A stretch of DNA of 64,000 nucleotides, taken from Eutreptiella sp. 'Long Island Sound 2002' (lineage: Eukaryota > Euglenozoa > Euglenophyceae > Eutreptiales > Eutreptiaceae). The DNA lies in assembly GCA_964036045.1 (NCBI GenBank), contig OZ038399.1, forward strand, positions 21,411,670 to 21,475,669. Direction: 5' to 3'. Numbering within the stretch: the stretch's first letter is position 1; each line of letters starts with the position of its first letter. The notes below the pieces were generated by a model. The model had not been told where the DNA came from, did not search any database, and saw only the letters and a list, made by a program, of their open reading frames with translations. Both the position numbers and the translations under genes were made by a program. Positions 1 through 8,367 of the stretch are shown piece by piece.

Positions 1-2
1 GC

Positions 3-233
3 AAGTATTTTGCCATACACCAACCGGATACCCCAGACTTAGTACCACGGCGACTCTACAACGCGATGTCCCCAGACCCCTTGTACCCACGACAAGAATC
101 CTGGCAAGAGGCCATACCGGCCACCACCTCGCAAACCTACCACACGCCAGTACCACACAAGACGGGCCCCCCGACCGACCGTGGAGGACACCCCGGACGG
201 ATGGATACGCGACGTCACAAGTGACGGGGATGT
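3..233 (+). pseudogene. Fragment of upstream LINE polyprotein (frame 3)
   Basis: Frame 3 is open from the window edge to a TGA at 231-233 and reads like protein (for example YNAMSPDPLYPRQESW) up to about position 165. The neighbouring frame 1, open from 43, takes over with coding character just after the C6 run at 167-172. The simplest reading is that one polyprotein passes from frame 3 to frame 1 at that C6 run through a one-base indel or a frameshift. No domain is recognisable in this piece. The real start lies left of the window. Confidence 0.45.
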
Positions 234-1041
234 TGAACCTAACCCCGGTCCCAGCCCATCAACACCCTTTGCGAAACGCACGCGATACAACCAAGACACA
301 CCACATATGTACCAAACGCCTAGGATGCTACGCAAACGCACCGCGGACAACACTCCCCCCGGACAAAAACGGAGGCGCACAGACCACGTACACATGGCGA
401 ACCAGGAGCATCAATCGCCAACACTAGTATATAACCACCACAAACGAAAGGCGGACGGTGAACCTACCCACCAACCAATACCCAAAAGGCACCAGTGCAC
501 GACCCACTGGCACGAGCAGCACCCCCCCGGGAACCAAGGAAACCTACGCATGAAACGGACATATGAAGAGACCACTGACCAAGTCATGGGTGACTCACCA
601 CGCAGGAAGATCCGCCGAACACAGCGCCTACGCCATCGCCCCTACCCGAGACCAACGAGCTGGGTTCACGACCCGACTCAGGACGGAGACACGGAGCCCA
701 ACCCCGGACCAGCCACACCCGCAGTGGAACGCGCAGCCCCGACCACACCGCCGGGGGACATGGGGACTGAGGTACACAACGCTGTGCTACCGCTCTTGCT
801 GGCGGCACCACCACCCCGCCAGCCCGACGACGACGTGCACAAACACGCGTGGAACACGGATAACGGTGGACGGGCCCTAGAGGACTGCCCTGTATGCTTG
901 GACAGCCCCGCGGATACACGCCTGAGCTGCGACCCCAGGCACAGGCTGTGCCAGGACTGCGCCAACGACCCACGACTGCTAAGATGCCCACTGTGCCGCG
1001 GCACGCTGCAACCAAAGATACCCCCCCCCACCCCCGGATGA
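181..1041 (+). CDS. LINE polyprotein segment: two 2A-like motifs, basic peptide, RING finger
   Basis: The frame is open from 43; the first start-like codon is GTG at 181, so translation more probably enters from upstream than starts here. Two 2A-type motifs (229-252 and 688-711) bracket a peptide of about 150 residues that is very basic and holds nuclear-localisation-like clusters (RKRT...KRRR near 322-380). After the second 2A comes a C3HC4 RING finger (886-996): C-x2-C, C, H, C-x2-C and C-x2-C are all present (CPVC ... CPLC). RING fingers usually recruit E2 enzymes for ubiquitin transfer; in a LINE such a role is inference only. The frame stops at a TGA (1039-1041) directly after a C9 run, while frame 2 stays protein-like, so the true protein probably continues in frame 2. 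If the 2A motifs work, the RING protein is released separately. Confidence 0.7.
   Translation: MEDTPDGWIRDVTSDGDVEPNPGPSPSTPFAKRTRYNQDTPHMYQTPRMLRKRTADNTPPGQKRRRTDHVHMANQEHQSPTLVYNHHKRKADGEPTHQPIPKRHQCTTHWHEQHPPGNQGNLRMKRTYEETTDQVMGDSPRRKIRRTQRLRHRPYPRPTSWVHDPTQDGDTEPNPGPATPAVERAAPTTPPGDMGTEVHNAVLPLLLAAPPPRQPDDDVHKHAWNTDNGGRALEDCPVCLDSPADTRLSCDPRHRLCQDCANDPRLLRCPLCRGTLQPKIPPPTPG
229..252 (+). other. 2A-like ribosome-skipping motif 1
   Basis: Encodes DVEPNPGP, a full match to the 2A consensus D(V/I)ExNPGP, preceded by WIRDVTSDG. In known 2A peptides the ribosome fails to link the final Gly and Pro and makes two separate proteins. Function here is inferred from the motif. Confidence 0.8.
688..711 (+). 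other. 2A-like ribosome-skipping motif 2
   Basis: Encodes DTEPNPGP preceded by WVHDPTQDG. The NPGP core is intact; Thr replaces the usual Val/Ile. The preceding W-x2-D-x-T-x-DGD pattern matches motifs 1 and 3, so these look like copies of one module. Confidence 0.75.
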
Positions 1042-1310
1042 CCCAACATATGCGTATTTCCACATACAAATCTACAACAACAGACTTCTCACATACACGG
1101 ATCACTGTGCAACTCCCAACCCGCCAGTGCATTTGGCATACAACGTATGGAGGAGGCTTACTAGCACAACAGGCCAACTGTGGGAGGTGCACCTTAGGAC
1201 TGACCTCCCATACTACCACATCGCAAGACACAGACTGGATGTCCTCACGACACGAGAGAGGGATTCCACATGGCCATATCCATACGATACTGGCTCTTTC
1301 TGGTCCAACC
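1022..1310 (+). pseudogene. Frame-2 continuation of the RING-containing LINE protein
   Basis: Frame 2 is open from before the C9 run (1021-1029) to 1528. Its translation between about 1037 and 1310 has strong protein character, with many Trp, Tyr and hydrophobic residues (for example YAYFHIQIYNNRLL and VHLAYNVWRRL). Frame 1 has a TAG at 1162 in this stretch. Coding character then returns to frame 1 near 1300, just before motif 3. This is therefore the likely C-terminal domain of the RING protein, joined by a one-base shift at the C9 run. No family is recognised. Confidence 0.5.
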
Positions 1311-4110
1311 CTTGCAACACGACCTGCTCCTGGAGCATGACATCACCGACTGGGTGCCACCCGACCACCCATCGGACGTACGCCATGACAGGATCACATC
1401 CGTTACCCCAGATGTGGTCTACCCACAACACACCCAATGGGTTCCAGATGCCACGCAGGATGGCGATGTGGAACCAAACCCAGGCCCGGATAGCAACGCC
1501 CCGCCCCATGGCCTGGTGCGCACCCTGACAGAAAACTACGAAAGAATTGTGTCCGGACGGGACACTGGTGTGCAAGACCAAGGGGACGCAATGGAAAACC
1601 TGGACATCCTGGAGTCAACCTCAAACCCCCCATCACAAGATACCACTGAGCGGGAACCCCCCCAGAATGGGGAACCTAGCACACCACCTGACCAACACAC
1701 CGAAGGGCTTAGTTACGTCCCCCCTCCACCCCAAGAGGATACACAGGCATACACATTCCACGAAGACGGCAACAACCCACTTGACAAACTACCCATACAC
1801 ACACCAACACAGTACCAGCTCATAGAAGAACTCGTAAAACTCAACACAGGCGCGTCACAACAACCAATGACAACAACAGAACAAGACACATTGAAAGCTT
1901 CAGTTGTGTACGACGCACAAACCAGGCTAAAAACTTACTTAACAAAGCACCCAAACCGTGCAGTGACCACGGAGCACATCAGGAGGCAAACACAAGAAGG
2001 GGTATGGTATGACAGGAACACCTACCAACTCCCTCTGTTTGCGCAACACAAACTGCGCGACGTCATGATGGTGAGGCATGAGGCAGACTCTGACGGTATA
2101 CACACGGTATCCGAGATGGCCGAGGCACATCAATACACAGTACACACGGAAGCCGACCATCAAGGGAACCCAGACATCCGGAACAAGACATACCTACTAC
2201 TGCCACAGGCGACCGGGACCCGCCGCAACCATGAACGACGAATGCAACGCGCCGCCATACAAACGGAATGGGGTGGAAGCGAGGACGAACGGGTTGACCA
2301 AGTCCTACGGGCACTCGGCGACCCGGGGGCCAAGGAACTGATCCTGGCTTATGAGGCAGACCGCCAAGACACCACAGCACTACAAACCTACCGCATGGAC
2401 TGCCTCCACCGCGCCCCCCTGCGCAAACTGGCCCGCTATGTAAGGGGCGTATACCAGTTCGACAAATTTCCCGTACGCAAGTGGTCCCCGGAACACGAAA
2501 CTCTGGTCGACCACCTACAACCCAAACCCATCATGGCCCTCCACCTGGACAACACCATAAAGATGGGACACGAGCCCACGCACAAAACATACGCACTTAC
2601 GAAGGGCACACCCATACAAGTGGGGCTGGAAGACCGCACAGACACACTACAACCAGAACCGGCCAAGACTACAATCGTAGTGGAGTACCCACCGGAAACG
2701 GGCATTAGGACGCGAGACGCGTTTATGAAACGGATCAACGGCCACCAGTCTGACGTCGCATCCACCATAGCAAGCAAAGACCCCCACAACACTTTTCGGT
2801 GGAAGTGCGCATCCAAACACACCGCGGGGCAAAGTGGGTCGCACGCCTGGAGACTACACCTGCCCATGCAATTGCTACCTCGCTTGACACAAGCACTGCA
2901 GACCATAAAACAAGAGGAGGAAAACGCCGGCAACCCTGGACCCTACTGGCTCACCGAAACGGACTATGAGAGCTTGTATATACTGAGAAAACAATACACG
3001 GAACACAAAGAAGACAGAATAACGTCCGTACAGGAGATACTGGACGACCTGGACAGGGAACAGCTCGAGCTAGGGAGGAGCATCGCATCCTTCCTCAAGG
3101 GGTTCCGACCAGTGGACTCATACCGTCTACTGGTACAATTCCACCCAGACACAGACCGACGCTTGATTGCCCAATTACTAAAGGGCATGAAAAGCTACGA
3201 ACTGGTCCACGTGATGACCAACGTCATCCTCAACCGCAATAACTGGACACAGTCCACAAGCCGCTCTAGGGACATCAAGCGGCCACCAAAACCGACTAGG
3301 CACGACACCACGACGGTGTTCGTAGGGTGGACACAGGGCGCAGGAGACGACACGGCGAAAGTCGTGGCATCATTCTTTGGATGCTGGACCAGCTGGAAAC
3401 CGCAACCCAACATGTGGAGCGACGCGGGCTGCACCTACGCCTCCCTCCAATACCAGCACGCCACATCAGTGGCCCTCAGTGCCGGACAATACATCGGAGT
3501 GGCACCCGGTGAATACGTCCACATCACGCTAGGGGACGACAACACGGACACACAGGTGGCAGAGCGCATCGACCAGATGCTCGCACACAAAATGCCGCAG
3601 GACACGGGCGACGACGCGGCCTTCAGGAGACGAATGAAGGCAGGGAAACAACTGGGCTCAGACATGATGACTGAACGCGTCATCAGGGAAATCAACAGGG
3701 AAAAGCAGCTGCTCGCAGAGCCGGAACCCATCAACGTGGCACACTGGGACGAGGCCATTCTGAACGAACTCGGCCATACCACTAACGACGACACCCCAAC
3801 AGACACCCACCCAAATATGGCCACCATGGACACGGATGAAACCCCCGTCCAGCAACCAGACAACCCGGCAAAACCAACCACAACACACGCACGGCAGTCA
3901 CACCCAGCACAGAAAACCAAGGCCCACAACAAGACACCACAGAAAACGCCCACAAAAACAACGCCACCACCAAAAAAGAAGAAGGCAGCACCTGCATCGC
4001 CACAAACCAAACAACAAGCAGACAGTACGGCTGCCTTCACCGTGGACAACAAACACAAGGGGAAAGGGAAGGGGCCGCCAAAAAACCCGCAGGGCAAAGG
4101 GAAAAAGTGA
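1270..4110 (+). CDS. LINE ORF1-like protein with N-terminal 2A motif
   Basis: A 946-residue open frame starting at ATG 1270; the first residues overlap the frame-2 segment and the effective N-terminus may be set by the 2A at 1465-1488, which would leave a product of about 875 residues. No domain is recognisable by eye. The C-terminal 130 residues are rich in Lys, Thr, Pro and Gln and end in a tail of KGKGKG-type repeats, as expected for a nucleic-acid-binding ORF1/Gag-like protein of a LINE. It ends with AAA AAG TGA; an A5 run sits exactly on the stop, and the endonuclease frame begins in the -1 frame at the same place, so a -1 frameshift or reinitiation at ATG 4119 could couple the two frames. 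Confidence 0.75.
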   Translation: MAISIRYWLFLVQPLQHDLLLEHDITDWVPPDHPSDVRHDRITSVTPDVVYPQHTQWVPDATQDGDVEPNPGPDSNAPPHGLVRTLTENYERIVSGRDTGVQDQGDAMENLDILESTSNPPSQDTTEREPPQNGEPSTPPDQHTEGLSYVPPPPQEDTQAYTFHEDGNNPLDKLPIHTPTQYQLIEELVKLNTGASQQPMTTTEQDTLKASVVYDAQTRLKTYLTKHPNRAVTTEHIRRQTQEGVWYDRNTYQLPLFAQHKLRDVMMVRHEADSDGIHTVSEMAEAHQYTVHTEADHQGNPDIRNKTYLLLPQATGTRRNHERRMQRAAIQTEWGGSEDERVDQVLRALGDPGAKELILAYEADRQDTTALQTYRMDCLHRAPLRKLARYVRGVYQFDKFPVRKWSPEHETLVDHLQPKPIMALHLDNTIKMGHEPTHKTYALTKGTPIQVGLEDRTDTLQPEPAKTTIVVEYPPETGIRTRDAFMKRINGHQSDVASTIASKDPHNTFRWKCASKHTAGQSGSHAWRLHLPMQLLPRLTQALQTIKQEEENAGNPGPYWLTETDYESLYILRKQYTEHKEDRITSVQEILDDLDREQLELGRSIASFLKGFRPVDSYRLLVQFHPDTDRRLIAQLLKGMKSYELVHVMTNVILNRNNWTQSTSRSRDIKRPPKPTRHDTTTVFVGWTQGAGDDTAKVVASFFGCWTSWKPQPNMWSDAGCTYASLQYQHATSVALSAGQYIGVAPGEYVHITLGDDNTDTQVAERIDQMLAHKMPQDTGDDAAFRRRMKAGKQLGSDMMTERVIREINREKQLLAEPEPINVAHWDEAILNELGHTTNDDTPTDTHPNMATMDTDETPVQQPDNPAKPTTTHARQSHPAQKTKAHNKTPQKTPTKTTPPPKKKKAAPASPQTKQQADSTAAFTVDNKHKGKGKGPPKNPQGKGKK
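1465..1488 (+). other. 2A-like ribosome-skipping motif 3
   Basis: Encodes DVEPNPGP preceded by WVPDATQDG; full consensus. It would separate the upstream RING-containing product from the ORF1 protein. Confidence 0.8.
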
Positions 4111-4118
4111 GGTGCCTC

Positions 4119-5639
4119 ATGCCCTGCGTCGCCATTATGGCCCTCCTCCTACTCCTGGTTCCCACGCATACTGAGGGGCCGGTATATCTACTCCCCGTGA
4201 ACCGGAGAGTCCGCAGACGATATACCCCGCCGCTACGGCACCGGCACGGCTACGCTCGGGGCCCCAACCCCCACAGTTACCGTATATGGCGGCCAGGCCT
4301 ACTCCTCCTCTATATCGTCTGTTTCTTCCACACCCCGACCGCCCCTATCACGGCAGCGCCATGCCGCTACCATGCACCTATCTCGATCACCACGGTAACC
4401 AGCCCATATAACACGCGGTATAACACCAACTGGGTCCTCCAATGGGGAGATGTGCACCCCAACCCCGGGCACCGTAGGATATACCAGCTCCGGCGGGGAT
4501 GCCGGGATGTGCGGGGACCCCCCATACCGTTGCTTGACATTGAGGAGTATGCTCAACACCTGGTGGTCAACACCAATCGACGGTATGACAGTCTCAACGA
4601 CGCAACCACCGCGAAGGACCACGACATGAAACTAGCCTCCTGGAACATACAAGGGGCACAGGGCTCCGTCAGCCTACAATGCTGGGCCAGTACCCTCCAC
4701 CTGATCAGCCAATGCCGTATCGACCTTTGCGGCATCCAGGAGTATAACCCGTGTTTCCCTAAACTTGAGGCCGTCACAACAGCACTCAATAATGATTACA
4801 AGTGCTACGCTGCGCCTGGGACCGAACCACGGATAGCATTCATTGTCCGCAACCCTGTGGTCCCCCACATACTCGAAACGTTATACTCCCCCAACGGTTT
4901 AGCAGGGGCCATCAGGATACAGCTCCCAAACAGCCCCCGCCGCACCATTGCGTGTGTGTACTCCAAATTCAACCAACAGGACAAACAAGAGGTAGACCTA
5001 TTTCTGCAGTCCCTGAGACCTTACGACATCATTATGGGGGACTACAACGATGACATTTGGTCACCCAACCCGACACGCCCGTGGCAGGAAGACCTGGCCA
5101 ACGGAGTGTTCCTAGACCCTTTGCACGCTAGCAGCCAACCCCCGGACCCCCGGCAATACTATACCCGCATCCCTAGGCATGGACGCCCTCGTCGCCTAGA
5201 CGCCATCTTGATTAGGCAACAAATACCCAACATACCCTGGACCTACTATGACACCATACAAATGCCCATATCGGATCATGCTCAGGTCCTGCTTGGGGTC
5301 CGATGGAGGATAGGGGCCCCCGACCCACCATGCAGAAAACCACATCCCACAGTCGCGAAGTGGTATACTAAACAATTTCAACGGTTTACTAACACCATAT
5401 CCACACTACCCGTAACAAACAACGACCCACCCCTACGCACGGCACGACGGATCCTATCGGCAGTAGCGCACGCGGCGCGGCCACGACAACCCACGCGCGC
5501 AAAGACAGCGACCACCGCAAACTGGTCGGAAACCACGGACCCCAAAGCACGGTTACGTGAGTACGGAGAAATACAAGAGCAACACATACGGAGACAAATC
5601 GGCAAACTGCGCCGAGCACAAATCGGGCTATTTTTATAA
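4119..5639 (+). CDS. LINE endonuclease protein (EEP/APE family) with hydrophobic N-terminus and degenerate 2A
   Basis: The frame is open from 4107 (GTG) and the first ATG is 4119, nine bases after the ORF1 stop. The first residues (MPCVAIMALLLLLVP) look like a signal peptide, and a second hydrophobic stretch follows near 4299-4345. A 2A-like but altered motif is at 4449-4472. The endonuclease/exonuclease/phosphatase domain runs from about 4629 to 5310. Its catalytic landmarks are all visible: WNIQG (Asn at 4644), IQEY (Glu at 4740), GDYND (Asp 5040, Asn 5046), RRLDAIL and SDH (Asp 5274, His 5277). This enzyme nicks target DNA to prime reverse transcription. The frame ends at TAA 5637-5639; the RT continues one frame over. 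Confidence 0.88.
   Translation: MPCVAIMALLLLLVPTHTEGPVYLLPVNRRVRRRYTPPLRHRHGYARGPNPHSYRIWRPGLLLLYIVCFFHTPTAPITAAPCRYHAPISITTVTSPYNTRYNTNWVLQWGDVHPNPGHRRIYQLRRGCRDVRGPPIPLLDIEEYAQHLVVNTNRRYDSLNDATTAKDHDMKLASWNIQGAQGSVSLQCWASTLHLISQCRIDLCGIQEYNPCFPKLEAVTTALNNDYKCYAAPGTEPRIAFIVRNPVVPHILETLYSPNGLAGAIRIQLPNSPRRTIACVYSKFNQQDKQEVDLFLQSLRPYDIIMGDYNDDIWSPNPTRPWQEDLANGVFLDPLHASSQPPDPRQYYTRIPRHGRPRRLDAILIRQQIPNIPWTYYDTIQMPISDHAQVLLGVRWRIGAPDPPCRKPHPTVAKWYTKQFQRFTNTISTLPVTNNDPPLRTARRILSAVAHAARPRQPTRAKTATTANWSETTDPKARLREYGEIQEQHIRRQIGKLRRAQIGLFL
4449..4472 (+). other. Degenerate 2A-like motif 4
   Basis: Encodes DVHPNPGH preceded by WVLQWG. The D-V-x-P-N-P-G core remains, but Glu is His and the final Pro is His. 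Since the Gly-Pro junction is the skipping site, this copy is probably inactive or used for something else. Confidence 0.5.
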
Positions 5640-5640
5640 A

Positions 5641-8031
5641 ATGGTCAAGAGATGGCGCACTGGACTCATAGCCCAAGACACACCGCAGCCCCCAATAGGA
5701 GGAACACAGTACGTACTCAACCACTTTGCGGGCGACCCAACATACGACGAAGACGCGTGCCGTCAACTCATACGGAAACATGTACGGCACCGCACGTGGA
5801 ACACAACGACCCCCACATACGAGGAGTACTTGCGGTGCCTTCGGGCACCAAAGAACAAATCTGCCGGGCCTGACGGTGTCCCCCCACACCTGCTCCGGCA
5901 CCTACCGGACCACGTGCAGCGACAACTATACCAGGCAATCGTTGCAGTCCGGAATGGACAGCACATCCCAGTGGCTTGGCTGCAGTCCAGGGTAGTGCTC
6001 ATCTATAAAAAGAAGGATCCCCAGGACCCACGAAACTACCGGCCGATCTACGTATCCACGGCCATATATAGCATACTCACACGCCTCCTCCTGACGCGTA
6101 TATCGGGGGCCTTGACCCCGGGACTATTGGACATCCAACACGGCGCCACACAGGGCCGAAACACCACAACGTTAGCCACGAAACTATTAAACGACCTGCA
6201 CGTTGAGGACGGGTACGTGGCCCTACTTGATGTGGCCAAAGCTTTTCTATCAGTCCCCCGACCCATGCTGACTGGGATCGTCAAGGAGGCAGGGGCACCA
6301 GAAAACATCATTCGGATGTTGGGGGAAATATACCAACATACACCAGCCGTACTAACCCTACACGGAAAGGACCTACCCATACGACCCACCAGGGGTATGA
6401 AGGAGGGGTGCCCCCTCTCCCCAACACTATTTCTCCTATACTACGACATACTACTACGTGAAACCATGGAACGATGCCCGGGAGCCCGACTGTACGTGTT
6501 CGTTGACGACATAGCTGTGCGTGCGCCCACGAAGGAAGCATTGCTGCACACCCTGGATACCCTCCACGACGTGGCCTACACAATGGGGTTACGCTTCAAC
6601 AAAGACAAAACTGAAGTGTGCCACTGGGCTAAGGATTACGACCTAACGCCCATCACGTGGCAACACCAGCTCATCCCCGTGCGGCCTCCTATAATGACTT
6701 ACCTGGGGCATGTGCTTGCCCACCCCACACAAGAAGACACAGCATGGTACATGGTCACTACACAACTACACCACGACGTACCGGCGTACAGGACCCTGCC
6801 GCTCAACGCCTACGAAAAGGTGGCTATCATCAACGCCGTCCTCATCCCCCATTGGACATACAGGGGGCTGTTCCTCGGAAATAGGACACGAATGGCGCAC
6901 TGGGACGACATACTGCTGCAGTTCATCAGGGATACACCCGGGGTAGAACAACAAATGAACAAACACCGGCTGACTACCAACCTCAGTCAAGGGGGACTTG
7001 GCCTACGCCAGCTGTGGTGGTCCTACATCACCCGGTGGGTCACAATTGGCCTACAGGAACTGCAGCACACCGGCCCTACACAACACCTCACCGCAACCCA
7101 ATATAAATACATAGACGCCGTCCGAGCCCTAGGGGGCACGGTGGGTCAGCGTATATCCCAACCCCGACAACACCGACCCTTGTCCGCGGGACTCTACGAC
7201 TCGGAGAGCTCAGAGGAGGACCAGGAGACACATGCAGGGAAGACACGGCCAGCTACCAACCGCTTAGACTACAGCTGGATGAACCCTCCAGATGAGCCAA
7301 CCCCTGAGGAAACCCACGAGGTATGTCAGGCACTCCCCCACCAGCAAAAACTCCACGGGATCACCATACACTACACAGGAGAACCCACCACCACCCGGTG
7401 GTACACAGACGGGTCGAAACGACACGGACGAGCAGGAGGGGGCATCTACAACGGAACATACCGTGCGGCCTTCCGGGTGCACGGGCCACAACAGGTTTAT
7501 CGGGCCGAAACGATCGCCTGCGCCTTAGCTTCTGAGCTGGCCAAGCCTGGAGACGACATTATACTAGACAACCAGAGTGTGGTGAAAGCCACACCTATAA
7601 AACGCAAAGGAGTGGTCAAGGACCAGGACTACCGCGACATAGGGTACCTCAACTCCACCTCGAAACGACTAACGATCCGATGGACACCAGGGCACCGCAA
7701 TCTAGAACAAGCCACCACGTATAAAGACTACCAGGACATACAGGGAAACAACCACTCCGACGTCCTCGCCAATATGGGCGACAACCTGCCCATGGATTCC
7801 CAACAACCACAACCCCATGATATTGTCATCACAGGACAGATCATGCCCACGCCTGCCAAGGCATGGATCATGCAAGTGCGTAGACAAAAACAAACACCAG
7901 ACGTACACTGGGTGAGCTGGCTCCCCATGAAGCATTACAGACGGAACGCGTGGACACACTGGCTGTGGGGGCAGGTGCGATGGTGGGGAATGGGCGCCCC
8001 CTGGGAACGGACACCCCGCCTCTACTCCTAG
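5641..8031 (+). CDS. LINE reverse transcriptase - RNase H
   Basis: The frame is open from 5557 (GTG) but RT similarity starts about ATG 5641, immediately after the endonuclease stop (TAA then ATG, one base apart). RT landmarks in order: the pre-RT block KNKSAGPDGVPP (about 5851-5886), NYRPI (6034), motif A LLDVAKAF with Asp at 6229, motif B GCPLSPTLF (about 6406-6435), and the catalytic FVDD at 6499-6510. A complete RNase H domain follows (about 7396-7790) with TDGS (Asp 7408), YRAE (Glu 7507), ILDN (Asp 7567) and a terminal Asp (7759). The frame is cut by TAG at 8029, yet translation stays protein-like beyond it. Joined with the endonuclease frame it would form the usual ORF2 protein of an APE-type LINE. 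Confidence 0.93.
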   Translation: MVKRWRTGLIAQDTPQPPIGGTQYVLNHFAGDPTYDEDACRQLIRKHVRHRTWNTTTPTYEEYLRCLRAPKNKSAGPDGVPPHLLRHLPDHVQRQLYQAIVAVRNGQHIPVAWLQSRVVLIYKKKDPQDPRNYRPIYVSTAIYSILTRLLLTRISGALTPGLLDIQHGATQGRNTTTLATKLLNDLHVEDGYVALLDVAKAFLSVPRPMLTGIVKEAGAPENIIRMLGEIYQHTPAVLTLHGKDLPIRPTRGMKEGCPLSPTLFLLYYDILLRETMERCPGARLYVFVDDIAVRAPTKEALLHTLDTLHDVAYTMGLRFNKDKTEVCHWAKDYDLTPITWQHQLIPVRPPIMTYLGHVLAHPTQEDTAWYMVTTQLHHDVPAYRTLPLNAYEKVAIINAVLIPHWTYRGLFLGNRTRMAHWDDILLQFIRDTPGVEQQMNKHRLTTNLSQGGLGLRQLWWSYITRWVTIGLQELQHTGPTQHLTATQYKYIDAVRALGGTVGQRISQPRQHRPLSAGLYDSESSEEDQETHAGKTRPATNRLDYSWMNPPDEPTPEETHEVCQALPHQQKLHGITIHYTGEPTTTRWYTDGSKRHGRAGGGIYNGTYRAAFRVHGPQQVYRAETIACALASELAKPGDDIILDNQSVVKATPIKRKGVVKDQDYRDIGYLNSTSKRLTIRWTPGHRNLEQATTYKDYQDIQGNNHSDVLANMGDNLPMDSQQPQPHDIVITGQIMPTPAKAWIMQVRRQKQTPDVHWVSWLPMKHYRRNAWTHWLWGQVRWWGMGAPWERTPRLYS

Positions 8032-8367
8032 TGTGGCCACCAACACGGAGCATCAGTACAGTCAAAACTAGCTTACTGTCCTGCCTGGAGCGACTTCCGG
8101 GAACTGTGGCGCAAGAGCTGGACTGATTGGGCCCCATACACGCACCAATGGCTGCAAGCGGCCGACAACCAAGAACTATGGCTCTGTGTCAGGCTGCTCA
8201 TACCACTATCCCTCGTCGACGCCATACCCACTGCGGAACGACATAAACTGCGAACGGAGGTGGGCCTGTTCCAGTTTCGCATGATACAGTCCGTCCAAAC
8301 ACTAAGACGAAAGTACGCCGACCCAACACCACAACAACCACCGTCGCCCCTGTGGCTCACCAAATAG
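8032..8367 (+). pseudogene. ORF2 C-terminal region between two in-frame UAG codons
   Basis: The reading frame of the RT continues for 111 codons after the TAG at 8029-8031 before a second TAG at 8365-8367. The translation starts CGHQHGASVQSKLAYC, a Cys/His arrangement like the zinc knuckle found near the C-terminus of many LINE ORF2 proteins, and continues with Trp-rich helical sequence. This is clearly former or actual protein, so the UAG is a nonsense mutation, a read-through site, or a sense codon. Confidence 0.6.

Noticed and set aside
8029-8367. Genome-wide UAG reassignment
   Set aside because: Only one element shows it and two point mutations explain it; kept as a testable finding, not a claim.
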